Assembly (NCBI GenBank): GCA_036012125.1
Contig: DASCOS010000004.1
Coordinates: 62,001 to 126,000 of the forward strand
Reading direction: 5' to 3'
DNA: 64,000 nt
Origin: Vicinamibacterales bacterium
GTDB lineage: Bacteria; Acidobacteriota; Vicinamibacteria; Vicinamibacterales; UBA823
The notes under the pieces are model-generated. The model saw nothing but the letters and a program-made list of their open reading frames with translations. It was not told the DNA's origin and ran no database searches. Made by a program: the position numbers and the translations under genes. Positions 9,333 through 18,345 of the stretch are shown piece by piece. Numbering within the stretch: position 1 is the first letter of the stretch; every line of letters begins with the position of its first letter.

Positions 9333-11053
9333 TGATGACGCTCCCACATCCAGCGCTTGTGTTGATTGTCGCCGCCTCGTTCGCGGCGCTCACTCGCGGT
9401 CGAGCGCGCCAGGTGGGCTTAGTGCTGGCGACCCTCGCCGCACTGATCGCTGCGTTTGCATTGCCCGACGGTGACCGTGGTGTTGTCGAGCTCACTGGCC
9501 AAGGCCTCGTCCTGCTGAGAGTTGATCCAGTCAGCCGTTTCTTTGGCTTGATTTTCACGGCGATTGCGTTCATCGGCACTATTTACGGCCTCCACATTGA
9601 TCGCGGCGGTGAGCACTTCACAAAGCTAATCTATGCTGCGGGCGCGCTTACCGTTATCTATGCGGGCGATTGGCTCACCGTGTTTGCAGGCTGGGAGTTA
9701 ATGGCCGTTACGTCACTAGCACTCATTTGGTTCGGTGGAACGACGCGCGCGCGAATGGCCGGGCTCCGGTACATTTATGTGCACTTGACCGGCGGCTCGT
9801 TGCTTTTTTCAGGGATTGCACTGCTGTGGGCAAGCGGCGGTGAACTCACACTCACACGGCTGTCCCCTGGTACTGGCCTAGCCTCCGGCTTGATTCTCGC
9901 TGGCGTGCTTGTGAATGCCGCCGTGCCGCCCGTGCACGCTTGGTTGACCGATGCTTATCCCGAAGCCTCGGTCACAGGAACAGTCTTTCTGAGTGCATTC
10001 ACGACGAAAACAGCCGTCTATCTGCTGATTCGCGTGTTTCCCGGAACCGAGGCTCTCATGTGGGCTGGCGCGATCATGGCGGTCTACGGTGCTCTGTTTG
10101 CCGTGCTTGAAAACGACATTCGGCGGTTGCTCTCGTACCACATCATCAGTCAGGTCGGCTACATGGTGGCTGGCGTTGGCATGGGTACTGCACTCGCTGT
10201 TAACGGTGCGGCCGCCCACGCGTTCTCACACATTCTGTATAAGGCGCTCTTGCTCATGGGGGCAGGTGCCGTCTTACAAGCGACCGGACGGAACAAACTA
10301 ACCGAGTTGGGTGGCCTTGCACGTTCAATGCCTGGCGTTACGATGCTTTACCTGATTGGCGCCTGCTCGATATCTGGCGTGCCGTTGTTTAGTGGCTTTG
10401 TCAGTAAATCGCTGATTGTGTCGGCCGCGTCAGAGCATGGCCACGTAATGGTCGAATGGCTGCTGATCGTGGCCAGTGTCGGCACGTTCCTCCATACCGG
10501 ACTGAAACTCCCCTATTTCACGTTTTTTGGACCGGACCGTGGCCTCAAGCCGACCCGTCTTCCACGGAACATGGTGGTCGCGATGGGATTGGCGGCGGCA
10601 GCCTGCATTGGGATCGGCGTGATACCCGACTGGTTGTACGCGCGGCTTCCAGTGCCGGAGGTCTCCTATGCACCGTACACTTTTGACCATGTGTTATCGA
10701 CATTACAGCTCCTGATCGGTACCGGAGTGGCGTTCTGGCTAGCACGGCAGTCACTGGGCGGTACACCAACAGTGACCCTCGATACCGACCGGCTGTGGCG
10801 GCGCCCGGTCTGGATGTTAGTCACCTGTCTGGTCAACGGTGTTGCGATGGCCGGACAGCGCTGGCGGTTTGGCACACTTGCTGTCGCCGAACGAGTTGCG
10901 GTGACCCTACAAAGCCCATTCCACGTGGCCCGGCCAGGGATGTTACCCTACGACGCGGATCGACATCGCTTGCCGATCGGTGCGAATGTCGTCTGGATTG
11001 CGGTCGGGTTCGTAGCGCTCATGTTAGCCATTTGGCAGCTGACTGGCGTGTGA
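9332..11053 (+). CDS. Third ND-type antiporter subunit (MnhD-like, TM7 Lys replaced by Asn)
   Basis: 573 residues, proton_antipo_M family, with a longer C-terminal extension than its two paralogues. Glu122 (FAGWELMAVTSLALIWFGG) and Lys226 (FTTKTAVYLLIRVFPG) match the TM5 glutamate and TM8 lysine. At the TM7 lysine position, however, the sequence reads VNAAVPPVHAWLTDAYPEAS, with Asn195 where the paralogues have IKAALFPFHGW or VKAAIMPLHGW. The final 120 residues add further hydrophobic helices and a basic tail. It ends 12 bases from the stop of the convergent uvrD, so the operon closes here. Confidence 0.88.
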   Translation: MMTLPHPALVLIVAASFAALTRGRARQVGLVLATLAALIAAFALPDGDRGVVELTGQGLVLLRVDPVSRFFGLIFTAIAFIGTIYGLHIDRGGEHFTKLIYAAGALTVIYAGDWLTVFAGWELMAVTSLALIWFGGTTRARMAGLRYIYVHLTGGSLLFSGIALLWASGGELTLTRLSPGTGLASGLILAGVLVNAAVPPVHAWLTDAYPEASVTGTVFLSAFTTKTAVYLLIRVFPGTEALMWAGAIMAVYGALFAVLENDIRRLLSYHIISQVGYMVAGVGMGTALAVNGAAAHAFSHILYKALLLMGAGAVLQATGRNKLTELGGLARSMPGVTMLYLIGACSISGVPLFSGFVSKSLIVSAASEHGHVMVEWLLIVASVGTFLHTGLKLPYFTFFGPDRGLKPTRLPRNMVVAMGLAAAACIGIGVIPDWLYARLPVPEVSYAPYTFDHVLSTLQLLIGTGVAFWLARQSLGGTPTVTLDTDRLWRRPVWMLVTCLVNGVAMAGQRWRFGTLAVAERVAVTLQSPFHVARPGMLPYDADRHRLPIGANVVWIAVGFVALMLAIWQLTGV

Positions 11054-11065
11054 CCCAACCACCAA

Positions 11066-13339
11066 TCAGGCGAGAGTCAGCTTGGCGTACTTGGCTAAGA
11101 GTTTTTTCTGCCCAACCGTCCTGAATCTCACTGTCAGCTTAGCGTCGTCGCGTGAAGGTTCGACCGCGACGACGATGCCAACCCCAAATTGCGGATGCCG
11201 GACTTGGGTGCCGGGTCCGACAGCGCTAAGAGATTGGTCTTCATCTTCGTATGCGTAAGTTGAGTCGACCGTCTCTTCACCAGACTGGAACTGTCTCGAG
11301 CGTCCACCACGAGAGAAGCCTTCCGAAGGCCGGTTGGTGCTGCGCAACTTGTCCCGGGATGATGTGCGTAGCGATGATGCAAGGTGGTCGACGAGTTCGG
11401 CTGGCACCTCGTCAATGAATCGTGACGGGTCACTCGGTTGGTATTCACCAAACACGCGTCGCCGAGCCGAACCGGTAAGGACGAGCCGCTCCTGTGCCCG
11501 GGTTATCCCCACGTAACAAAGCCGTCGTTCTTCTTCCAACTCCTCTTCGTCGTCGCATGAGCGGGAATGTGGAAATAGCCCTTCTTCAAGACCGGCAATG
11601 ATGACAGTCGGAAATTCAAGCCCTTTGGAGGCGTGGAGCGTCATTAAAGACACACACGCACTTTTGTCACCCTCAACCTCGTCAGTTTCCGACAATAACG
11701 ACAATCTGTCGACGAAGCCTGCGAGTGACGGCTCGACGTCCGCAGTTTCGTATTCGCGTGCAGCTGAGACGAGTTCGTGAAGATTTTCGATTCTCGCTTG
11801 CGCTTCTTCGCTTCGTTCGTCCTGTAGGTCTTGAAGGTAGCCGGAGTGATCGAGAACGCCCTCGATGGTTGCCGAGGCCGTTTGGGTCCTCGCGACGGTG
11901 CTGATGTGTTCAACGAGCTTTCGAAACACAGACAAACTGCTCAGGGCACGGGTCGGGACGAGCTGTTTGTCCACTACCTGGATGATGCGTGTCCACAGCG
12001 ACGGTGGTGGCGTTACCTTTTCTGGGACATCTAGCAGCGGGGTTTCTTCACCACTGGTGGGGTTCATCTGGTCCAGTGTATTCATGACGCCTTTGCCGAT
12101 TCCCCGCGTAGGAACATTGATCACTCGGCGCAGGCTGACATCATCGTGCGGATTGATCGCTAGCTTGAGATAGGCCAGCGTGTCCTTAATCTCCTTCCGC
12201 TCGTAGAAGCGAACACCACCGACCATTTGATAGGCCACCCCGAGGCGGAGTAGCGCATCCTCGACCGCCCGCGACTGCGCATTAGTGCGGTAGAGAATGG
12301 CTATTTCGGCGCCGGCCTCAGTTGAGGCACCTGCTGTGGAAGCGATGAAAGCAGCCTCCTCCAGCTCGTCGCTCCCCCGGAAGTAATTGATTCGCGCCCC
12401 GCCCTCTTGCTCGGTCCATAGTCGTTTTTCCTTCCTGTTACGGTTCTGGCGGATGACGGCTGACGCCGCGTCGAGAATGATTTGCGTTGAACGATAGTTT
12501 CGTTCGAGGCGGACGATTGTTGTTTCGGGAAAGTCTTCCTCAAAATCAAGGATGTTACGGAGATCGGCGCCCCGCCATTTGTAGATCGACTGGTCGGGGT
12601 CGCCCACGACACACAGGTTACGATGCTTCTCGGCCAGCTGACGGACCAGCAGGTATTGCGGGCGGTTGGTGTCCTGATATTCGTCTACCAGAATGTATCG
12701 GAACTGCTCGGCGTATTTTGTTCTCACCCGACCGGACCTCTCGAACAGCTCAACTGTTTTGAGGAGCAAGTCATCAAAGTCAAGCGCGCTTGCGTCGGCC
12801 AGTGCGCGCACGTATCGCCTATAGATCTGAGCCACGCGTTCCTCGAACGGCCCCCACCCGCCCTCGGCCACCTCGTCAGGGCCCTGCATCCGATTCTTGG
12901 CCGAGCTGATTCGCCCGAGCGCAGCTCTTGGCGCTACCAACTTGTCATCGAAGCCCAAGTCTCGGATTATCTTCTTGACCAAGGTGAGTTGATCACTTGA
13001 GTCATAGATAACGAAGTCGCGTGACAAACCAAGCTCCGGAGCCTCGCGGCGTAACAAGCGGGCGCACAGCGAATGAAAGGTCGAAATCCAGAGCCTCTTG
13101 TGGGCGACACCAAGGAGACCCTCGACACGCTCGCGCATCTCTTGGGCGGCCTTGTTTGTAAAGGTGACTGCCAGGACGTGCTCTGGCTTGGCGTGACCAT
13201 CGCCGATCACATACGCGAGGCGTGACGCGATGACGCGAGTCTTTCCCGACCCTGCTCCTGCCAAGATTAACAACGGGCCGTTCAGTTTTAGTACGGCGTC
13301 ACGCTGTTCAGGATTCAGCTGCGAGAGAAAGTCCGTCAT
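11066..13339 (-). CDS. uvrD: ATP-dependent DNA helicase UvrD/PcrA
   Basis: 757-residue superfamily 1A helicase that unwinds DNA 3'-5' in repair and replication-fork maintenance. Walker A is AGAGSGKT at residues 27-34, motif Ia follows as TFTNKAAQEM, motif II is VDEYQDTN and motif III GDPDQSIYKWRGA. Later motifs include NYRS, LMTLHASKGLEF and VGITRAQERL. The C-terminal tail (about 90 residues) holds a PcrA-type basic region and a Tudor-like HPQFGVGIVV element, the RNA-polymerase-binding module in PcrA/UvrD. The ATG overlaps the glmS stop (ATGA on the minus strand), so it is the last gene of a glmU-glmS-uvrD transcript. Confidence 0.95.
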   Translation of the reverse strand: MTDFLSQLNPEQRDAVLKLNGPLLILAGAGSGKTRVIASRLAYVIGDGHAKPEHVLAVTFTNKAAQEMRERVEGLLGVAHKRLWISTFHSLCARLLRREAPELGLSRDFVIYDSSDQLTLVKKIIRDLGFDDKLVAPRAALGRISSAKNRMQGPDEVAEGGWGPFEERVAQIYRRYVRALADASALDFDDLLLKTVELFERSGRVRTKYAEQFRYILVDEYQDTNRPQYLLVRQLAEKHRNLCVVGDPDQSIYKWRGADLRNILDFEEDFPETTIVRLERNYRSTQIILDAASAVIRQNRNRKEKRLWTEQEGGARINYFRGSDELEEAAFIASTAGASTEAGAEIAILYRTNAQSRAVEDALLRLGVAYQMVGGVRFYERKEIKDTLAYLKLAINPHDDVSLRRVINVPTRGIGKGVMNTLDQMNPTSGEETPLLDVPEKVTPPPSLWTRIIQVVDKQLVPTRALSSLSVFRKLVEHISTVARTQTASATIEGVLDHSGYLQDLQDERSEEAQARIENLHELVSAAREYETADVEPSLAGFVDRLSLLSETDEVEGDKSACVSLMTLHASKGLEFPTVIIAGLEEGLFPHSRSCDDEEELEEERRLCYVGITRAQERLVLTGSARRRVFGEYQPSDPSRFIDEVPAELVDHLASSLRTSSRDKLRSTNRPSEGFSRGGRSRQFQSGEETVDSTYAYEDEDQSLSAVGPGTQVRHPQFGVGIVVAVEPSRDDAKLTVRFRTVGQKKLLAKYAKLTLA

Positions 13340-15180
13340 TCGACGGTGACGCTCTTGGCGAGGTTGCGAGGTTGGTCGACGTCACAGCCTCGGCGGACAG
13401 CGATGTGGTAGGCAAGGAGTTGCAACGGCACGACCATCAGCACGGGCGTCAGTAATGGGTGTGTGCTGGGGACCGTTAGGATGTGGTCGTTCGACCGGTC
13501 GAGCATTTGACCAAGCACGTTCGGTTCACCATCGGTCAAGGCGATAATCGCGCCGCCGCGAGCCTTGGCCTCGGCGATATTGCTCGTCATTTTCTCGAAA
13601 ACGTGATCATGCGGCGCCAGAGCGACAACTGGAACGTTCTCTTCGATGAGCGCAATCGGCCCATGCTTCATCTCACCAGCTGGGTAGCCTTCTGCGTGAA
13701 TATACGAGATTTCTTTCAGCTTGAGTGCGCCCTCTAATGCGATCGGGTAATTAATGCCGCGGCCGATGTAGAGAAAGTCCGACTGCTCATAGAACCGGCC
13801 CGCAAGTTGCTCAATAATCGGATTCAGCTTGAGCGTTTCCTCAACGAGTCGGGGCAGTTGCGCGAGAGCCTGAAGATGCGGTCGTGCAGCTTCTGACGTC
13901 AGGGTCCCCCGCAGGCGCGCTAAGTGTAACGCCAGTAAATGTAGTGCGATCAGCTGGGAGGTGAAGGCCTTGGTTGATGCCACCCCGATCTCTGGACCGG
14001 CGTGGGTGTAAACCGTGCCTTCGGCCTCGCGTGTCACCATGCTGCCGACGACGTTACAAATCGCGATGGTATGTGCACCCCGGTCTCTGGCCTCGCGGAG
14101 CGCGGCCAGCGTGTCGGCCGTTTCACCGGATTGAGTGATGACAACGGTCAAGCTCCGACTGTCGATGATCGGGTCGCGATACCTGGATTCCGAGCCATAG
14201 TCGACATCGACAGGGAGGCGTGCGAGTTGCTCGAAGAGAAACTTCCCGACGAGGCCTGCGTGCCAGGAGGTGCCGCAGGCCACGATCGCGACACGGTCGA
14301 TGGTTCGGAGGATATCCTCCGAAATGCCGAGCTCGCCAGGAAAAACATCGCCAGTTTCTAGGGAGGTCCGTCCGAGCAAGGTTTCTTGGATCCCGTCGGG
14401 CTGTTCGAAGATCTCCTTCTGCATGAAGTGCTTGTAGCCAGCTTTTTCGGCCATCACGGCGTCCCAGGCGACGTGCTGTGGTTTGAGTGCGCGCGGGTTC
14501 CCCTCAAAATCTGTAAACGTTGCTCCATCACGTCGCACGACTGCCATCTCGTGATCGCCTAAAAAGATGACATCCCGAGTATGGCTAAGCACGCCAGGAA
14601 TGTCCGACGCCACTAGGTATTCCCCGTCGCCCACGCCGATGACAATCGGAGGCCCACTACGGGCAGCAACGATGGTGCCGGGGTCGTCAACCGAGATGAG
14701 CACCAGAGCGAACAGACCACGGAGAGCCGAGAGGGATCGTTGCACCGCAGCTGCAAGACCGTCATCGCGCATTTCGCTCTCCACTAGGTGCGCGATCGTC
14801 TCAGTGTCAGTCTCACTAACGAACGTGTGCCCATCCCGCTCGAGTTTCTGCTTCAGTTCGAGGTAATTTTCGATGATGCCGTTATGGACAACTACCAGCC
14901 GGCTCTTACAATCGACATGCGGATGGGCGTTCTCTTCGGTCGGTCGCCCGTGCGTCGCCCATCGGGTATGTCCCAAGCCGTAGTCCCCGTTGGCGGACTC
15001 CAGATTGAGGGTCTCTTCAAAGTGTGCCAATTTCCCGGCTGAGCGCTGGCGTTCAAGCTTCCCTTCACGGACCAATGCAATTCCCGCGGAATCGTAACCG
15101 CGGTACTCCAGCCGCCGCAGCCCGTCGAGAATCACAGGCAGAGCAGGTTTTGAGCCAACGTAGCCGATAATGCCGCACAT
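13336..15180 (-). CDS. glmS: Glutamine--fructose-6-phosphate aminotransferase (isomerizing)
   Basis: 614 residues, full length. It makes glucosamine-6-phosphate from fructose-6-phosphate and glutamine, the first step toward UDP-GlcNAc for peptidoglycan and lipopolysaccharide. The N-terminal glutaminase domain starts MCGIIGYVG, with Cys2 as the nucleophile after Met removal. The GHTRWATHG and HNGIIENY motifs follow. The two SIS isomerase domains begin near residue 290 (VACGTSWHAG) and 460, and the C-terminal active-site tail ends RNLAKSVTVE. It lies 24 bases behind glmU and overlaps uvrD. I see no glmS ribozyme in the short gap. Confidence 0.97.
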   Translation of the reverse strand: MCGIIGYVGSKPALPVILDGLRRLEYRGYDSAGIALVREGKLERQRSAGKLAHFEETLNLESANGDYGLGHTRWATHGRPTEENAHPHVDCKSRLVVVHNGIIENYLELKQKLERDGHTFVSETDTETIAHLVESEMRDDGLAAAVQRSLSALRGLFALVLISVDDPGTIVAARSGPPIVIGVGDGEYLVASDIPGVLSHTRDVIFLGDHEMAVVRRDGATFTDFEGNPRALKPQHVAWDAVMAEKAGYKHFMQKEIFEQPDGIQETLLGRTSLETGDVFPGELGISEDILRTIDRVAIVACGTSWHAGLVGKFLFEQLARLPVDVDYGSESRYRDPIIDSRSLTVVITQSGETADTLAALREARDRGAHTIAICNVVGSMVTREAEGTVYTHAGPEIGVASTKAFTSQLIALHLLALHLARLRGTLTSEAARPHLQALAQLPRLVEETLKLNPIIEQLAGRFYEQSDFLYIGRGINYPIALEGALKLKEISYIHAEGYPAGEMKHGPIALIEENVPVVALAPHDHVFEKMTSNIAEAKARGGAIIALTDGEPNVLGQMLDRSNDHILTVPSTHPLLTPVLMVVPLQLLAYHIAVRRGCDVDQPRNLAKSVTVE

Positions 15181-15204
15181 GGCAGATCTCTGGGCACTAC
15201 GGCG

Positions 15205-16581
15205 TCAAGAGCGACGCTTCCGTTTCACCCAGCCCTCCTTGATAGTCTGGCGACCACGCGCGACCGCAAGCGACCCAGGCGGTACGTCATCCGTGATTGA
15301 CGACCCTGATGCAACGTAGGCGCCCTTCCCCACCGTCACCGGTGCGATGAGCTGGGTGTCGCTGCCAATAAATGCACCATCCTCGATCACGGTTTGGTGT
15401 TTGGCGGTGCCGTCGTAGTTGCAAATGATTGTACCGGCACCGATATTGACGTTCTCTCCTACGGTGGCATCGCCGAGGTAGGCGAGATGATTGGCTTTTG
15501 AGCCGGGGCCTACGACAGCATGCTTCACTTCAACAAAATTACCAATCTTGACCTTACGCCGAATATCAGCATCCGGTCGCAGGTGGGCAAACGGGCCGAC
15601 GCGCGCGCCGGTTGCCACGCGGGCACCAGTGATCACACAGTGATTGTTGATCGTCACGTCGTTCTCAATCGTTGAGTCCACAATCCGTACGCCACTGTGA
15701 ATCTCGCACGCGGTGCCGATAGCCGTCCGACCCTCGAGTGTAACTCCCGGGTGTAGCACAGTGTCGGCGCCCACGGTTACATCGGCGTCGACGTAAGTCG
15801 TCGCCGGGTCCTCGATCGTCACACCGGCTGCCATTAATTCTTCGTTCTTTTTTTGTCTCACGACGGCCCCCACTTCTGCCAGTTCAGTCCGGCTGTTGAT
15901 GCCGCGAACCTCCCCTGCCTTCTCGATGGAAACGGTTTCAACGACTAGCTTCCGCCGCCGATAAATTGAAATGAGATCGGTCAGGTAATACTCATCCTGC
16001 GCGTTCTCCGAGGCGATCTGCCGAAGCGCGTCAAACAACGGTTTCAGTTTGAGTGCATAAATGCCGCTGTTGATCTCACGGATGTTTCGCTGCGCCGGTG
16101 TTGCGTCACGTTCTTCAACGATGCGCGTGATCTGCCCACGTGACCGAACGATTCGACCATAGCCGAACGGCCGTGGCACGGTTGCGGTGAGCACTGTGGC
16201 AGCTGCGTCGGTGTCCCTATGGAATGCCACTAGATCTTGCAGTGTGGCGCTGCGGACCATGGGCACGTCGCCAGCCAAAAGGACAAGGGTGCCATCTGAG
16301 CCGCTGAGCGCCGATTCGGACTGCATGAGTGCGTGACCTGTCCCGAGTTGCGGTTCTTGGATAACAAACCGCACGCCGGGCCACCCACGCACTGCTGTTT
16401 GAACCTGTTCGGCTCCACAACCCACAACTACCGTAGTCGACGCAACATTAAGTGTGGAAATGGCACGAAGCGCGTACTCGATCATCGGTCGTCCGGCCAC
16501 GCGGTGCAAAACCTTTGGGAACGCCGATTTCATGCGCGTGCCCATACCCGCCGCCAAGATCAAGACGTGCGTGTCAACCAT
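15205..16581 (-). CDS. glmU: Bifunctional UDP-GlcNAc pyrophosphorylase / GlcN-1-P acetyltransferase
   Basis: 458 residues from the ATG whose product starts MVDTHVLILAAG. An in-frame ATG 57 bases upstream (16638) would add a polar leader without homology. The N-terminal nucleotidyltransferase domain has LAAGMGTRM and a lysine in FPKVLH. The C-terminal left-handed beta-helix acetyltransferase domain has hexapeptide repeats and the motif NHLAYLGDATVG. It converts glucosamine-1-phosphate to UDP-GlcNAc. The gene directly precedes glmS, a common pairing that puts both ends of the amino-sugar pathway in one transcript. Confidence 0.95.
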   Translation of the reverse strand: MVDTHVLILAAGMGTRMKSAFPKVLHRVAGRPMIEYALRAISTLNVASTTVVVGCGAEQVQTAVRGWPGVRFVIQEPQLGTGHALMQSESALSGSDGTLVLLAGDVPMVRSATLQDLVAFHRDTDAAATVLTATVPRPFGYGRIVRSRGQITRIVEERDATPAQRNIREINSGIYALKLKPLFDALRQIASENAQDEYYLTDLISIYRRRKLVVETVSIEKAGEVRGINSRTELAEVGAVVRQKKNEELMAAGVTIEDPATTYVDADVTVGADTVLHPGVTLEGRTAIGTACEIHSGVRIVDSTIENDVTINNHCVITGARVATGARVGPFAHLRPDADIRRKVKIGNFVEVKHAVVGPGSKANHLAYLGDATVGENVNIGAGTIICNYDGTAKHQTVIEDGAFIGSDTQLIAPVTVGKGAYVASGSSITDDVPPGSLAVARGRQTIKEGWVKRKRRS

Positions 16582-16642
16582 AGTTGCTAGAAATTGTAGT
16601 GTACCGGATCGTCGAACTGGCGTCCCGCCGGCACTCAAGGAG

Positions 16643-17296
16643 CTACCGCGCCGGCCGGTGGCCCCGCCGGCGTTTTTGCACGGGTGGTTTGAGTAATTTC
16701 TGAACCCGTTGATCTTCCCGCAGAGATTTGAAATCTGGCTCTTGACGCGCGACTGTTCGATTTTCTGGTTCGAGCTCCACCGCCCGCTCTAGATGGGAGA
16801 TTGCTAGGTCTGGGCATTCAGCTTGGGCATAGACGATGGCAAGCATGTAGTGGGCTTGTTCAGCTTCAGCATCTTGGCTGATAGCCTGCTGTAAGTGACG
16901 CAGTGACTCATCTTGAGCTGCATTATTAAGGGCTATCGTCGCCGCGTAGACCAACTCCTCTGTTGTTGTTGGTCCCGGCGTGAGTGGCATCGTTTGGCGT
17001 TCACACACCCGTAGATGTACCCGGGACCGGTCGTGCAACTCACGCTCATCGTGAAACTCCTCAATTACTGACTTGAAAGCAATGGCTGCTGACGCAAAAT
17101 CACGAATTTGGAGGGCGCCCAGGCCATGTTCATAAGTGCTGACGGCCTCTCGGTGCCTGGCTAACTTGGCTTCTCTGGCTGCCTCCTCCTGAGGACTGGG
17201 TTTCGGAGCCGGCGGGCTGACTTCCCGGCCGGTCTGCGCTTTTCTCTTTCCTCGCACTGTCCGCTTTGCTTTGGTCGCTCGGCGTTGCTTAGCCAT
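16643..17296 (-). CDS. TPR-repeat protein of unknown function
   Basis: 217 residues. A very basic N-terminus (KQRRATKAKRTVRGKRKAQ) and a Pro-rich linker are followed by tetratricopeptide-type helical pairs, for example YEHGLGALQIRDFASAAIAFKS near residue 55 and LAIVYAQAECPDLAISHLERAVELEPEN near residue 155. The C-terminus is basic (PPVQKRRRGHRPAR). There is no signal peptide. The two basic ends could bind nucleic acid or ribosomes, but that is only an inference from charge. It stands between rsmI and glmU on the same strand, with 61 bases to the glmU start. Confidence 0.75.
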   Translation of the reverse strand: MAKQRRATKAKRTVRGKRKAQTGREVSPPAPKPSPQEEAAREAKLARHREAVSTYEHGLGALQIRDFASAAIAFKSVIEEFHDERELHDRSRVHLRVCERQTMPLTPGPTTTEELVYAATIALNNAAQDESLRHLQQAISQDAEAEQAHYMLAIVYAQAECPDLAISHLERAVELEPENRTVARQEPDFKSLREDQRVQKLLKPPVQKRRRGHRPAR

Positions 17297-17404
17297 CTAA
17301 TCTCCTGATTTGGGCGCGGTAGGTTAACAGAAGCTATATCTGGGGTCAACATGGCCCCAGACATGCGACTGGTTCCTAACGTTGCTAGTCATTGAGTGAG
17401 CCGG

Positions 17405-18244
17405 TCAATATTTCTTTGCTTCTTCGATTGCCTTGTAAACTGCCTTAGAGGACATTCCATGTCTACGAGACAACCTCAGAACAGCCTCTCTTCTCATAAG
17501 GTCCTTTTTATCTGTTAAATGACAGAACTCCTTATAAATAAGCATCTTATCGACTGACTGATTTTTTCTTTTGTCTGGAGTAGAAGGGCTAATAACGAGG
17601 GTAAATTCACCTTTGATAGAAGTTAACTTGTTTATTACAAATGAGATAGGTCCTTTAACCAACTCCTCGTGTTTCTTTGTGAGTTCTCTACCGAGACTAA
17701 TTTCTCTGTCGCCGAATATATCTCTCATATGACCTAATAACTTGAGAATTCTGTGAGGAGATTCAAAAATTACGATCGGCCGAGGCTCGTCTGCGAGTCT
17801 CTCGAGCCAAGCCGTTCTCTCTTTGGCCTTGGGAGGTGGAAATCCTGCAAAAAGAAACTGGTCCGTTGTCATTCCTGATGAGACCAATGCGGTGAGAATA
17901 GCGCTGGCGCCAGGAACAGCCTCCACACGAATACCTCGTGTGTGAGCAGCCGCGATGAGTCGTGTTCCGGGGTCAGACAGTGTTGGAGTGCCCGCATCCG
18001 AGACCAGTGCAACCAGTTGGCCCTGTTCGAGCTTAGAGAGCAGGGAAGCCTGTTTTTGTTGTTCGTTGTGCGCGTGAAAGCTCGTGGTCGGAGTCGAGAT
18101 CGAGTAATGTCTAAGTAGAGTTGCAGTGCGGCGGGTGTCCTCGGCCGCGATGAGGTGGACCTCTTGGAGGACGCGGATCGCCCGTAACGTGAAATCTTCA
18201 AGGTTGCCGATGGGCGTGGCGACCACGTAGAGGGTGCCGGGCAT
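17405..18244 (-). CDS. rsmI: 16S rRNA (cytidine-1402-2'-O)-methyltransferase
   Basis: 279 residues, SAM-dependent tetrapyrrole-methylase fold. RsmI methylates the 2'-O of C1402 in the ribosomal decoding centre. Family motifs are LYVVATPIGNLEDFTLRA at the N-terminus, AAEDTRRT, LVSDAGTPTLSDPG and VPGASAILTALVSSG. Positions 17401-17760, coding for about the last 120 residues, have only 38 percent GC by direct count (137 of 360), clearly below the first half of the gene and the neighbours, and codon choice shifts to A/T-ending codons. The reading frame and C-terminal domain stay intact, so the gene is probably functional but of mixed ancestry. Confidence 0.93.
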   Translation of the reverse strand: MPGTLYVVATPIGNLEDFTLRAIRVLQEVHLIAAEDTRRTATLLRHYSISTPTTSFHAHNEQQKQASLLSKLEQGQLVALVSDAGTPTLSDPGTRLIAAAHTRGIRVEAVPGASAILTALVSSGMTTDQFLFAGFPPPKAKERTAWLERLADEPRPIVIFESPHRILKLLGHMRDIFGDREISLGRELTKKHEELVKGPISFVINKLTSIKGEFTLVISPSTPDKRKNQSVDKMLIYKEFCHLTDKKDLMRREAVLRLSRRHGMSSKAVYKAIEEAKKY

Positions 18245-18345
18245 GCGAAATACCGTGCGTCAACCGGCGCCGGCAAGCGTATTCTACCATTCCCGCGAGG
18301 CGTCGTTCGAGAGATCGCTCGCCTAGGCGATAGACGACATCCTGA

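Noticed and set aside
15181-15204. glmS ribozyme upstream of glmS
   Set aside because: The 24-base gap is far too short for the ribozyme and its pseudoknot.
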